DNA of 64,000 nt from Pseudomonas ekonensis (lineage in GTDB: Bacteria; Pseudomonadota; Gammaproteobacteria; Pseudomonadales; Pseudomonadaceae): positions 2,680,001 to 2,744,000 of the forward strand of contig NZ_JAHSTS010000001.1 in assembly GCF_019145435.1 (NCBI RefSeq). The letters are read 5' to 3'. Below the pieces are notes generated by a model. It was given only the letters and a program-made list of their open reading frames with translations, had not been told where the DNA came from and ran no database searches. A program made the translations under genes and the position numbers. Positions 12,754 to 20,568 of the stretch are shown one piece after another (position 1 is the stretch's first letter; every line of letters starts with the position of its first letter).

Positions 12754-13686
12754 TCATCTCGGGATCAGTGCCCCCGGCACCTGGATCACTCGGCTCGCCA
12801 ACCGGTGCCCTGCCTCGGCGGCGTCCGCCGGGCCGGCGCCTGACAGGCGGCTGGCCAGGTATGCCGCGCTGAACGAGTCCCCCGCCGCCGTGGTGTCGAT
12901 CACCCTCTCGACCTTCTGCGCCGGCACGTCGAAGGCTTCCCCGTCGCAGCGGATCAGGCACGCCTCGGCGCCGCGCTTGAGCACCACTTCCGGCGTACCG
13001 ACCTGCGCGTAGGCGTCGAACACCGCTGCGCAATCGGCGAACCCGAACAGCGCCTGTTCGTCCTCCACCGTCAGCAACGCCAGATCCACATGGGGCAACA
13101 CACTGCGGTAGGCCGCCTGCGCCGCTTCCCGCGAGGCCCACAGGCGGGGCCGGTAGTTGTTGTCGAAGACGATGCGCGCATCCCGTTGGCGGGCTTCGGC
13201 CAACACCTCGACCAGCCGTTCCCGCCCCTGCGCGCCCAGCACCGCCAGGGTGATGCCGCTGAAATACAGCACGTCGTAATCCGGCAAGGCCGCCAGCGTC
13301 GCGGCGCCGTTCGGCAGGGTGAAACAGTCGCGCACGGCCGCTTCGTTGCGCCAGTACAGGAAGCGCCGCTCGCCGGCGGCGTCGGTCTGGATGCAGTACA
13401 GGCCCGGCAGACGGCCAGGCAAGCGCTGCACCCAGTCCAGGCCGATGCCTTCGCCGGCCCAGCGGCGGCACATCTCGTCGCTGAAGCTGTCGTCGCCCAG
13501 GGCCGTGACGTAATCGACCCGGGCCCGGTCGCCCATGGCCCGCGACAGGTAGACAGCGGTGTTGAGGGTGTCGCCGCCGAAGCTCTGCTGCAGGCTGCCG
13601 TCGGCGCGCTGCTGGAGTTCGATCATGCATTCGCCGATCAGGGCGATGCGCGGGGTGTGGGGGCCCAGGGGGCTGAGAGTGCTCAT
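12754..13686 (-). CDS. kdgK: 2-dehydro-3-deoxygluconokinase (PfkB family)
   Basis: A 310-residue sugar kinase of the PfkB/ribokinase family. It shows signature 1 'FGGDTLNTAVYLSRA' near residue 36 and signature 2 'DTTAAGDSFSAAYLA' with catalytic Asp ~270. 'ALIGECMIELQQ' and 'DNNYRPRLW' are typical of KDG kinases, which phosphorylate 2-keto-3-deoxygluconate to KDPG for the Entner-Doudoroff pathway. I use ATG 13686 (MSTLSPLG); an upstream in-frame start adds 15 unconserved residues. The PLP enzyme gene lies upstream on the same strand across a REP-containing gap of 160 bases. Together they could convert an amino-sugar acid to KDPG. Confidence 0.85.
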   Translation of the reverse strand: MSTLSPLGPHTPRIALIGECMIELQQRADGSLQQSFGGDTLNTAVYLSRAMGDRARVDYVTALGDDSFSDEMCRRWAGEGIGLDWVQRLPGRLPGLYCIQTDAAGERRFLYWRNEAAVRDCFTLPNGAATLAALPDYDVLYFSGITLAVLGAQGRERLVEVLAEARQRDARIVFDNNYRPRLWASREAAQAAYRSVLPHVDLALLTVEDEQALFGFADCAAVFDAYAQVGTPEVVLKRGAEACLIRCDGEAFDVPAQKVERVIDTTAAGDSFSAAYLASRLSGAGPADAAEAGHRLASRVIQVPGALIPR

Positions 13687-13724
13687 CTGAATGGAGTCCT
13701 GGCAATTCAAGGGTGTTCTTTGGG

Positions 13725-13810
13725 CCGTCATCGCCAGCAGGCTGGCTCCCCCATTGGATCTGTGTCGGGCACATGACCCTGCGGGAGCCGGTCTGCCGCA
13801 GATGGCGTCA
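13725..13810. repeat. REP elements
   Basis: Two facing REP-like units: 'CATCGCCAGCAGGCTGGCTC' at about 13729-13748 and 'TGCGGGAGCCGGTCTGCCGC' at about 13780-13799. They fill the gap between kdgK and the PLP-enzyme gene. Confidence 0.7.
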
Positions 13811-13846
13811 GTGCAAACGCCGCCGGGCGCGGCGCTTGCTGAAGCC

Positions 13847-15064
13847 TCAGAAACAGGTGCCCATCGTCTCGATCACCGTCAACCGCTCATCCACCAGCAG
13901 CCCCACCCGCCATTTGTCGAAGGTCAGGCACGGGTGCGAGGTGCCGAACGAGATGATGTCGCCGACCCGCAACTCCACCCCCGGCGCCACGGTCATGAAC
14001 GCATGCTGGTCCATCACCGCCGTCACCTTGCACGCGCCGACGTCATCCCCCACCGCCGGCAGCACCCCGGCCCTGTAGCGCAGCAACGGCACCGGCAGGC
14101 CGGCGTCGAACGCGACGTCTCGCTTGCCCAGGGCGACCACCGCAAACCCCGGTTCCGGCAGCGACTGCACATGAGCCCAGACCTCCAGGGCCGGGCGCAG
14201 CCCTTCGTGCAGGTCGCTGCGCCGGTCGAGCACGCAGCACTGCGCTTGCTTGTAGATGCCGTGGTCGTGGGCCACGTAGCTGCCCGGCCGCAGCACGCTG
14301 AGGAACCGCCCGGCGGCGTTCTGCGCCTCGAAGGACTCGGCGATCAGGTCGTACCACGCCGACCCCGACGCCGTGATGATCGGCTTGGCGACGGCGAACG
14401 CGCCGCTGTCCTGCAACTGCACCGCCAGGCGCACCAGCGACGCGGCGAATTCGCGGATGCCGCTGACGGCATGGTCGCCGTGGATCACGCCTTCATAACC
14501 TTCGATGCCGGTCAGGGCCAGGGCCGGTTGCGCGGCGATGGCCTCGGCCAGCGCGATGACTTCCTGCTCGCTGCGGCAACCGCAGCGGCCGCCGACCACG
14601 CCGTACTCGATCATCACGTTCAGCCGAACGCCCCGGGAGGCGAAGTACGCGCCAAGATCGGCGACGTTGTCCGGGTGATCGACCATGCAGTAGAAGTCAA
14701 AGCCAGGATCGGCCAGCAGATCGGCGATCAGCGCCATGTTCGGCGTGCCGACCAGTTGGTTGGCCATCAGCACCCGGCGCACGCCGTGGGCATAGGCGGC
14801 GCGGGTCTGGGTGGCGCTGGCCAGGGTGATGCCCCAGGCGCCGGCGTCGAGCTGACGACGGAACAGCGCAGGCGTCATGCTGGTCTTGCCGTGGGGCGCC
14901 AGTTCCGCGCCGCTGTCGCTGACGAACGTCTGCATCCAGCGGATGTTGTGCTCCAGCGCCTGGCGGTGCAGCACCAGCGCCGGCAGGCTGACATCGCGCA
15001 CCAGGTGGGCGCCGACGGCGGCATCGCCCTTCTCCACGGCAGCGGTAGTGTTCACGGTCGTCAT
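13847..15064 (-). CDS. PLP-dependent D-serine dehydratase-like enzyme (DSD1 / D-threonine aldolase family)
   Basis: A 405-residue fold-type III (alanine-racemase N-terminal) PLP enzyme. The PLP lysine is Lys60 in 'LAPHGKTSM', the C-terminal beta domain follows, and a metal-binding His-x-Cys pair sits at residues 377/379 in 'GTSHPCL'. In this family HxC is characteristic of Zn-dependent D-serine dehydratases, whereas D-threonine aldolases carry HxD. Such enzymes remove water and ammonia from D-hydroxy-amino acids. Gene context (KDG kinase, RidA, IclR regulator, amino-acid ABC importer) fits a dehydratase acting on D-glucosaminate or a similar D-amino acid. ATG 15064 is used; the upstream start at 15079 adds five residues. 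Substrate is not proven by sequence. Confidence 0.8.
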   Translation of the reverse strand: MTTVNTTAAVEKGDAAVGAHLVRDVSLPALVLHRQALEHNIRWMQTFVSDSGAELAPHGKTSMTPALFRRQLDAGAWGITLASATQTRAAYAHGVRRVLMANQLVGTPNMALIADLLADPGFDFYCMVDHPDNVADLGAYFASRGVRLNVMIEYGVVGGRCGCRSEQEVIALAEAIAAQPALALTGIEGYEGVIHGDHAVSGIREFAASLVRLAVQLQDSGAFAVAKPIITASGSAWYDLIAESFEAQNAAGRFLSVLRPGSYVAHDHGIYKQAQCCVLDRRSDLHEGLRPALEVWAHVQSLPEPGFAVVALGKRDVAFDAGLPVPLLRYRAGVLPAVGDDVGACKVTAVMDQHAFMTVAPGVELRVGDIISFGTSHPCLTFDKWRVGLLVDERLTVIETMGTCF

Positions 15065-15103
15065 GGTCGAACTCCTCACAGTCGCGCCCGCCGACGGGCG
15101 CGG

Positions 15104-15868
15104 TCAGTCGTTGATGCGCCGGGCGAGGCTGTTGGCGCTCTCGATCAAGACCCGGCGATAGTCGTCGTAGTTGTTCTTGGCGTCGGCGCGCGGGGCGACG
15201 ATGCACAAGGTGCAGATGGCCACGCCGGCGGGGTCTTTGACCGGCGCGGCGAAGCAGTGGGTGAAGGTGTCGGCGACACTGTCGAAGGAAAAGAAGCCGT
15301 CGATGCCGGCCTGACGGATTTCCCCCAGGAACGTCTCCAGCGGCAAGCGTTCGCCGTCCGGCAGGATGAAGTCGTCGGGGTCGATCAGGTCGATGATCTG
15401 CCGGTCGCTCAGGTGCGCCAACAGAAGGCGCCCGGACGCGGTCCACGGGATCGGCGCGTTCTCGCCGATGTCCGAGGAAATGCGAAAGTGCCGCTCGCCC
15501 TCCTTCATCAGCGCCACCGTGTACTTGCGCCCGTTGAGCAGGCACATCTGCGCGGTTTCCCGGGTCTGGCTGACGATCTCCTGCAAGGCGTGGTCGGCCT
15601 CGCGGCTGAGGTCGAAATGCCGCAGGTGCGCCTGGCCGAGGAAGTACAGCTGACGGCCCAGGTAGACGTGACCGTCCTTGCCCACCGGCTCCAGGATCCG
15701 CCGCTCAAGCAAGGACGCCACCAGTTCGTAGACCGTGGACTTCGGGCTGCCGATGCCGTTGGCGATGTCGTTGGGGCGCAGCGGCTGGCCGATCTCCTTG
15801 AGGAAATCGAGAATGTCGAACGCCCGGTCCAGGCCCCGGGCCCGGCGTTTGATGGTGTCTTCGGTCAT
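15104..15868 (-). CDS. IclR-family transcriptional regulator
   Basis: A 254-residue IclR-type regulator. The N-terminal winged helix-turn-helix covers residues ~8-75 ('LDRAFDILDFLKEIGQPLRPNDIANGIGSPKSTVYELVASLLERRIL'). The C-terminal effector-binding domain contains 'WTASGRLLLAHLSDRQIIDLI' and 'GVAICTLCIVAP'. It lies 39 bases upstream of the PLP-enzyme gene on the same strand, so the two are probably co-transcribed. IclR members such as KdgR often control sugar-acid and amino-acid catabolism and respond to a pathway intermediate. A near-perfect 16-bp palindrome before the ABC importer (19468-19483) is a candidate operator. Confidence 0.88.
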   Translation of the reverse strand: MTEDTIKRRARGLDRAFDILDFLKEIGQPLRPNDIANGIGSPKSTVYELVASLLERRILEPVGKDGHVYLGRQLYFLGQAHLRHFDLSREADHALQEIVSQTRETAQMCLLNGRKYTVALMKEGERHFRISSDIGENAPIPWTASGRLLLAHLSDRQIIDLIDPDDFILPDGERLPLETFLGEIRQAGIDGFFSFDSVADTFTHCFAAPVKDPAGVAICTLCIVAPRADAKNNYDDYRRVLIESANSLARRIND

Positions 15869-15925
15869 GTCTTCAGGTTCCCATTCACAGTGCCGGGAGT
15901 GTACCGAGATCGCCGTGGCGACCGG

Positions 15926-15960
15926 TAGGCCGCCATCGCCGGCAGGCTGGCTCCCAGAGC
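15926..15960. repeat. REP element
   Basis: 'CCGCCATCGCCGGCAGGCTG' followed by 'gctccca' lies in the 125-base gap between the iclR-type gene and ridA. Confidence 0.65.
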
Positions 15961-15993
15961 AAGACGCCTGTCAAAGGTGGGAGCCACCCCGCT

Positions 15994-16383
15994 TCAAGCC
16001 TTCTTCTTGTAGGCGATGCAATCGATCTCGACCTTGCAGTCGACCATCATGCTCGCCTGCACGCATGCCCGCGCCGGGGCGTGTTCGGGCTTGAAGTACT
16101 CGCCGAACACTTTGTTGAAACTGGTGAAGTCCCGCGGATCGTCCAGCCACACGCCGGCGCGCACCACATCCTCCAGGCCGTAGCCGGCCTCTTCGAGAAT
16201 CGCGATCAGGTTCTTCATGGTCTGATGGGTCTGCTCGACGATGCCGCCGACGATGATTTCGCCGTCCACCGCCGGCACCTGGCCGGACACATGCAGCCAG
16301 CCGTCGGCCTCGACGGCGCGGGCGAAGGGACGGGGCTGGCCGCCGGCCGCGGTGCTGCCGGTGCCGTATCGGGTGATGCTCAT
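15994..16383 (-). CDS. ridA: RidA-family enamine/imine deaminase
   Basis: A 129-residue Rid/YjgF/UK114 protein. Typical segments are 'PFARAVEADGWLHVSGQVP', 'QTHQTMKNLIAILEEAGYGLEDVVRAGVWLDD' and 'APARACVQASMMVDCKVEIDCIAYKK'. RidA proteins hydrolyse 2-aminoacrylate and related enamine/imine intermediates released by PLP-dependent dehydratases. This is a good functional match to the DSD1-like dehydratase encoded 0.9 kb downstream. The protein ends KKA and has no export signal. The conserved arginine of active Rid proteins falls in 'PARACVQ'. It lies between the regulator and the importer genes, all on one strand. Confidence 0.9.
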   Translation of the reverse strand: MSITRYGTGSTAAGGQPRPFARAVEADGWLHVSGQVPAVDGEIIVGGIVEQTHQTMKNLIAILEEAGYGLEDVVRAGVWLDDPRDFTSFNKVFGEYFKPEHAPARACVQASMMVDCKVEIDCIAYKKKA

Positions 16384-16413
16384 GGATGTTTCTCCTGATT
16401 GAAAAGTGAAAGG

Positions 16414-17211
16414 TCAGAACCGCGTGCTTTTGAGGAATTCCGCCAGGCGCGGCGACTGCGGACGCTCGAACAGTTCCTTGGGCGGCCCCTGCTCTTCGAT
16501 GCGTCCCTGATTCATGAAAACGATCTTGTCCGACACCTCGAACGCAAAGCGCATTTCGTGGGTCACCAGCAGCATGGTCATGCCGTCTTCGGCCAGGCCC
16601 TTGATCACGTTGAGCACCTCGCCCACCAGTTCCGGGTCGAGGGCCGAGGTGACCTCGTCGAACAGCATCAGGCTGGGGTTCATCGCAATGGCCCGGGCGA
16701 TCGCCACGCGCTGCTGCTGGCCGCCGGACAACTGGCCGGGAAAGTGGTCGCGGCGCTGCAGCAGGCCGACCCGCTCCAGCCATTTTTCGGCCAGCGCCAC
16801 GGCTTCGTCCTTGTGCATCTTCTTCACCTTCAGCAGGCCGAGGGTGACGTTCTGCAGCGCGGTCAGGTGCGGGAACAGGTTGAACTGCTGGAACGCCATG
16901 CCGGTCATCGCGCGGTGGCGGGCGATGACTTTCTCGCCATGGCGCACGCGCTTGCCGTTGACCTCGTCGTAGCCGATGGACTCGCCGTCGAGCAGGATCT
17001 GCCCGCCCTGGAACTCTTCGAGCATGTTCACGCAGCGCAGCAGCGTGGTCTTGCCCGAGCCGCTGGAGCCGATCAGCGTGACCACGTTGCCACGCTGCAT
17101 GCTCAGGTCGACGCCCTTGAGCACCTCCACCGCACCGTACTGCTTGTGCAGGCCGCGGATGTCCAGCAGAGGTTGGGTCTGGTTCTGTGAAGAAACTTGA
17201 GCTTGAGTCAT
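16414..17211 (-). CDS. Polar amino-acid ABC transporter ATP-binding protein
   Basis: A 265-residue ABC ATPase of the HisP/GlnQ type. It has Walker [10 protein letters not shown]-loop region '[16 protein letters not shown]', signature LSGGQQQRV, Walker B '[20 protein letters not shown]' and the H-loop '[18 protein letters not shown]'. The DEVTSALD variant and the LFPHLT segment mark polar amino-acid importers (PAAT family). The start overlaps the stop of the permease gene by four bases, showing one operon. It would energise import through the two permeases and the binding protein encoded upstream. Confidence 0.93.
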   Translation of the reverse strand: MTQAQVSSQNQTQPLLDIRGLHKQYGAVEVLKGVDLSMQRGNVVTLIGSSGSGKTTLLRCVNMLEEFQGGQILLDGESIGYDEVNGKRVRHGEKVIARHRAMTGMAFQQFNLFPHLTALQNVTLGLLKVKKMHKDEAVALAEKWLERVGLLQRRDHFPGQLSGGQQQRVAIARAIAMNPSLMLFDEVTSALDPELVGEVLNVIKGLAEDGMTMLLVTHEMRFAFEVSDKIVFMNQGRIEEQGPPKELFERPQSPRLAEFLKSTRF

Positions 17212-17870
17212 GGCAAGGCCACCCGCTTTTCAATGTACCGGCCGAACAATTCGATGCCGTAGTTGATGACGAAGAACAGAAAACCGGCGAACAGGTAGAA
17301 CTCCAGGGTCATGAACGTGCGGGCGATGATCTGCTGGGTGCTGAGCAGCAGCTCCGCCACGCCGATCACCGACAGCAGGGTCGAGGCCTTGACGATTTCC
17401 GTCGAGGAGTTGACCCACGTCGGCAGGATCTGGCGCAGCGCCTGGGGCAGCAGCACATAACCGAGCGCCTGACGGAACGTCAGGCCGATGGCCTTGCTCG
17501 CCTCCATCTGCCCGCGCGGCAGCGCCTGCAACGCACCGCGCACGATCTCGGCGACGTGGGAGCCGCAGAACAGCGTCAGGCCCAGTGCGCCGGCCTGGAA
17601 CGCGCTGATCTGCCAGCCCAGCGCCGGCGCCATGTAGAAGCACGCCAGCACCAGCACGAACACCGGGGTGCCGCGGATCAGGTCGACGTAGAAACGGAAC
17701 GGGGCGCGCATCCAGAAGCGGCCGTAGGTCAGGATCAGGCCGGCGACCACGCCGACCAGCGTCCCGAGCAGGATCGCCAGCGCCGACACCTGCACGCTGG
17801 TGACAAAGCCCTGCCAGAGCGGCTCGCGCGCCACCCACAACTCATGCAACCAACCGGGCGATTCGTACAT
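17208..17870 (-). CDS. Amino-acid ABC transporter permease (second permease)
   Basis: A 220-residue PAAT-family permease with about five membrane segments. It has the EAA motif '[32 protein letters not shown]' and the conserved '[15 protein letters not shown]' segment. Its gene sits 9 bases after the other permease gene and overlaps the ATPase gene by ATGA. The pair forms the heterodimeric inner-membrane channel of the importer. Confidence 0.92.
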   Translation of the reverse strand: MYESPGWLHELWVAREPLWQGFVTSVQVSALAILLGTLVGVVAGLILTYGRFWMRAPFRFYVDLIRGTPVFVLVLACFYMAPALGWQISAFQAGALGLTLFCGSHVAEIVRGALQALPRGQMEASKAIGLTFRQALGYVLLPQALRQILPTWVNSSTEIVKASTLLSVIGVAELLLSTQQIIARTFMTLEFYLFAGFLFFVINYGIELFGRYIEKRVALP

Positions 17871-17879
17871 CGCAGCCTC

Positions 17880-18542
17880 CTATCGGCGGATCGCCAGACG
17901 CTGCTCCAGGTAACGCAGCAGCATGGCGATGAGGTAACAGGCCGCAACGTACAGCGCCGTGGTCACCAGCCAGGTTTCGATCACCCGGTAGCTCTCGACG
18001 TTGATCTTGCGTGCGTAATAGGTCAGTTCCGGCACCGCGATGGCGGCGGCCAGCGAGGTGTCCTTGAACAGCGAAATGAAGTTGTTCGACAGCGCCGGCA
18101 GCACGTTGCGCAGCATCACCGGCACCGTGACGTAGGCCTTCACCTGCCACTCGCCCAGGCCGATGGCCAGACCGGCCTCGCGCTGCCCTTTCGGGATGCT
18201 CAGCAGCCCGCCGCGGAACACCTCGGTCAGGTAGGCCCCGGCGTACAGCGACAGCGTGATGATGAACGACGGGATCTTGTCCAGCCGGATCCCCAGGCTC
18301 GGCAACGCGAAATAGATCAACAGGATCAACACCAGGATCGGCGTGTTGCGGATCACCGTCACGTACACCGAGGCCAGCACCCGCAGGGCGCGATGCCTGG
18401 ACAGCAAGGCGAACGCCATCAGCAGGCCGATCACGCAGCCGATGGCGATCGACACCAGCGCCAGCTCCAGGCCCAGTCCGAGCCCCGCCAGCAAGGTGTC
18501 GAAATCGCGCCACACGGCGGCAAAGTTCAACTGATAGTTCAT
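17880..18542 (-). CDS. Amino-acid ABC transporter permease (first permease)
   Basis: A 220-residue permease beginning MNYQLNFAAVWRDFDTLLAG, the usual start for PAAT permeases. It carries 'IRNTPILVLILLIYFALP' and the EAA loop 'EAGLAIGLGEWQVKAYVTVPVMLRNVLPALSNN'. Start ATG 18542 is preferred to an in-frame start 33 bases upstream that adds non-homologous residues. It lies 51 bases after the binding-protein gene, within the same operon. Confidence 0.92.
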   Translation of the reverse strand: MNYQLNFAAVWRDFDTLLAGLGLGLELALVSIAIGCVIGLLMAFALLSRHRALRVLASVYVTVIRNTPILVLILLIYFALPSLGIRLDKIPSFIITLSLYAGAYLTEVFRGGLLSIPKGQREAGLAIGLGEWQVKAYVTVPVMLRNVLPALSNNFISLFKDTSLAAAIAVPELTYYARKINVESYRVIETWLVTTALYVAACYLIAMLLRYLEQRLAIRR

Positions 18543-18593
18543 GGTTGGCAGTACCTTGAGCGGGGCGACGCGCATCGCCCCGCTCTCACGGGA

Positions 18594-19442
18594 TCATTTG
18601 AATTCGACGGGGAAACCGATGGCCGGGGTCGGCAGGTCGACGCCGAACCACTGCTTGAACGAGGCCGCGTACGTCGGGAACTCCACGCCGGTCATGGCTT
18701 CATGCAGGGTGGTGTTGACGAAGTTCAGCCAGTCCTGGTCGCCGCGCTTGACCGCGCAGGCGTAGGTCTGCGGGCTCCAGGCATAGGTCGGGCTGCGGTA
18801 GCGGCCGGGGTTCTGCACCATCAGGTACTTGACCGAAGACTGGTCGGTGGCGGCGGCATCGGCGCGACCGGAGTTCACCGCCTGGTACATCAGGTCGACG
18901 CTGTCGTACTGATCGACCTTGGCCTTGGGCAGCGCCTGGTGCACCAGTTCTTCGGCGTACACGTTCTGCAGCACGGCCACGGTCACGCCGTCGCCGGCGG
19001 CCTGCAGGTCTTCGATTTCCTTGTACTTGCTGTTGGCCGGCAGCAGCAGGCCCACGCCTTCGCGGTAGTACGGCAGGGTGAACGCCACCTGCTGGGCGCG
19101 GCTGGCGGTGACGGTGATGAACTGGCAGCTCATGTCGACCTTGTCGGTCAACAGGTTGGGAATCCGCGCATCGGACGACTGCACCACGAACTCGACCTTG
19201 CCCGGGTCGTTGAACAGCCCTTTGGCCACCATCCGGGCGATGTCGATATCGAAGCCCTGCAACTTGCCGTCCGCCCCCTGGAAGTGCCATGGCGCGTTGG
19301 TGCTGCCGGTGCCCACGATCAGCTTGCCCCGGGCCAGGACACTGTCGAGCTTGCTGTCGGCCGCCTGGGCCATGCCCGCAACGGCGGACGAAGCCGCGAG
19401 AACGAAAACACACGCTTTGAACAATGAAGGACGGCGATGCAT
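18594..19442 (-). CDS. Periplasmic amino-acid (amino-sugar acid?) binding protein of the ABC importer
   Basis: A 282-residue family-3 solute-binding protein. Residues 1-27 are a Sec signal peptide ending 'GMAQA-AD'. The mature protein has the family signature 'GKLIVGTGSTNAPWHFQGADGKLQGFDIDIARMVAKGLF' and 'VDMSCQFITVTASRAQQVAFTLPYYREGVGLLL'. It would bind substrate in the periplasm and deliver it to the two permeases. A GGAG lies about 9 bases before ATG 19442. As first gene of a putative eight-gene minus-strand locus, its upstream region holds a palindrome likely to be the regulator's operator. The ligand cannot be read from the sequence. Confidence 0.88.
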   Translation of the reverse strand: MHRRPSLFKACVFVLAASSAVAGMAQAADSKLDSVLARGKLIVGTGSTNAPWHFQGADGKLQGFDIDIARMVAKGLFNDPGKVEFVVQSSDARIPNLLTDKVDMSCQFITVTASRAQQVAFTLPYYREGVGLLLPANSKYKEIEDLQAAGDGVTVAVLQNVYAEELVHQALPKAKVDQYDSVDLMYQAVNSGRADAAATDQSSVKYLMVQNPGRYRSPTYAWSPQTYACAVKRGDQDWLNFVNTTLHEAMTGVEFPTYAASFKQWFGVDLPTPAIGFPVEFK

Positions 19443-19956
19443 GGCAAGGACTCCTGGAGGATGTATATTCCGCTATACCGGAACTTGGTATGTAACAACG
19501 GAATAGACAGCAGAAAGTGTGCCACAGGATTCGATGGGAATCTGTGCCGGATTGAAAATTTCAGGGAATCAAGGAGATACGTTGAACGAGGGAAAGCGGC
19601 GCAACTCACCCCGATGGCGTCGAGCGCTACCGATGGCCACAGGGGGCGGGTAACAGGTACTCAATGGGGGCAACTGGAGCGGGATTGGTGCGAGGCAAGA
19701 ACCGGGGAATCAGAAAGAGGTGCGTCAGGCGCTGAAAAAGGGTGGGAAGTCAGCGCTGCGCGGCTGCGTTGTACACATCTGCTCCGTCACGTTTCCCCAC
19801 CGCAATGACGGTAACGATCAAATGTCGGGGCGCTCCTGTATTTGTGTGGGAAAAGTACGCGTTTTCCGAGCCCACCTGTAATTTCTGACAGTAGACCCGC
19901 CTCCTTCCCTGCCTTAACGTCAGGAAACCTTTAACGGTCGTCTGGAGGAGTCTCTG
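19443..19956. other. 514-base intergenic region, no convincing gene
   Basis: This stretch separates the divergent binding-protein and thioredoxin-like genes. Near 19468-19491 it holds palindromes (listed separately). The rest shows no recognisable coding sequence. A 123-codon plus-strand frame starting at 19437 overlaps the binding-protein start and has no family features. Just before the thioredoxin-like gene lie an A/T-richer segment ('ctgtaatttctgacagtaga', about 19878-19897) and a strong ribosome site GGAGGAG at 19943-19949. Confidence 0.5.
19468..19491. promoter_or_regulatory. Overlapping palindromes, candidate IclR-regulator operator
   Basis: TTCCGCTATACCGGAA (19468-19483) is symmetrical at 14 of 16 positions. 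It overlaps a second inverted repeat, ATACC-N7-GGTAT (19475-19491). Both lie 26-49 bases upstream of the binding-protein ATG on the minus strand, in the core-promoter zone. IclR regulators typically bind such 14-16 bp palindromes. Binding by the IclR protein encoded at 15104-15868 is inferred. Confidence 0.5.
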
Positions 19957-20394
19957 ATGAAGGCGATCCCACCTCTTGCAACGCTGCCCCCCACCTACCG
20001 CAAGGCCCTGAAGACCTGGCGCCCGGTGATCCTGTATTTCACCAACGAACACTGCCCCGCCTGCGAAATGGCCGGCCCGATCTTCCGGCATGTCGCCGAG
20101 CCGTACCGGCAGCGCGCCGACATCTACATGCTCAACACTCGCGATGCGCCCCGGCATCCGAACGTCACCGGGACACCGACGGTGCTGTTCTACCGGGACG
20201 GCAAGCTGATGAAGAAACTCAAGGGCATCGGCACCGAAGACACCCTCAGGCAAGACTTCGCCCTGCACGTCGGCAGGGTCAAGCCGCCCTCCCGGCACCG
20301 CCGACGCCGGCGGTGCCATGACCTGAACTGGCTCCACGTCACCTTGCGCACCCTGCGCACCATCCCCGATGCACGCCGACGGAACTTTTCCTGA
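19957..20394 (+). CDS. Thioredoxin-like protein (CPAC active site)
   Basis: A 145-residue protein whose residues ~20-100 form a thioredoxin fold: 'RPVILYFTNEHCPACEMAGPIFRHVAE' with a CPAC redox motif, and the cis-proline region 'VTGTPTVLFYRDGKL'. No signal peptide is evident, so it is probably cytoplasmic. It should carry out thiol-disulfide exchange on an unknown partner. The last ~40 residues are unusually rich in Arg and His ('RHRRRRRCHDLNW') and look unlike the family, so a recent frameshift or run-on translation is possible. A strong GGAGGAG precedes the ATG. A terminator separates it from wecB. Confidence 0.75.
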   Translation: MKAIPPLATLPPTYRKALKTWRPVILYFTNEHCPACEMAGPIFRHVAEPYRQRADIYMLNTRDAPRHPNVTGTPTVLFYRDGKLMKKLKGIGTEDTLRQDFALHVGRVKPPSRHRRRRRCHDLNWLHVTLRTLRTIPDARRRNFS

Positions 20395-20462
20395 AAGTGC
20401 CACCTAAGAGCCATCATCACTGGTACTTTCGTTCCAACTGATGGACATCAATCGCGCTCCGG

Positions 20463-20500
20463 GCCGGATTGGACAAGCTCCGATCCGGCTGCTTTTCTTT
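20463..20500 (+). terminator. Rho-independent terminator after the thioredoxin-like gene
   Basis: GCCGGAT (20463-20469) pairs with ATCCGGC (20483-20489), followed by the T-rich run 'tgcttttcttt'. It lies 69 bases after the thioredoxin-like stop and 69 bases before the wecB start. The wecB operon therefore probably has its own promoter in the short remaining gap, or relies on read-through. Confidence 0.7.
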
Positions 20501-20568
20501 CATTTCTCAACACGAGATCCAGCGCGCCGGCCCACGGCCGTCGTGCGCTCACGTCCCAGGAGGGGTCC

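Noticed and set aside
19437..19808. 123-codon plus-strand frame in the gap before the thioredoxin-like gene
   Set aside because: It starts inside the binding-protein gene on the other strand, has no ribosome site and no recognisable domain.
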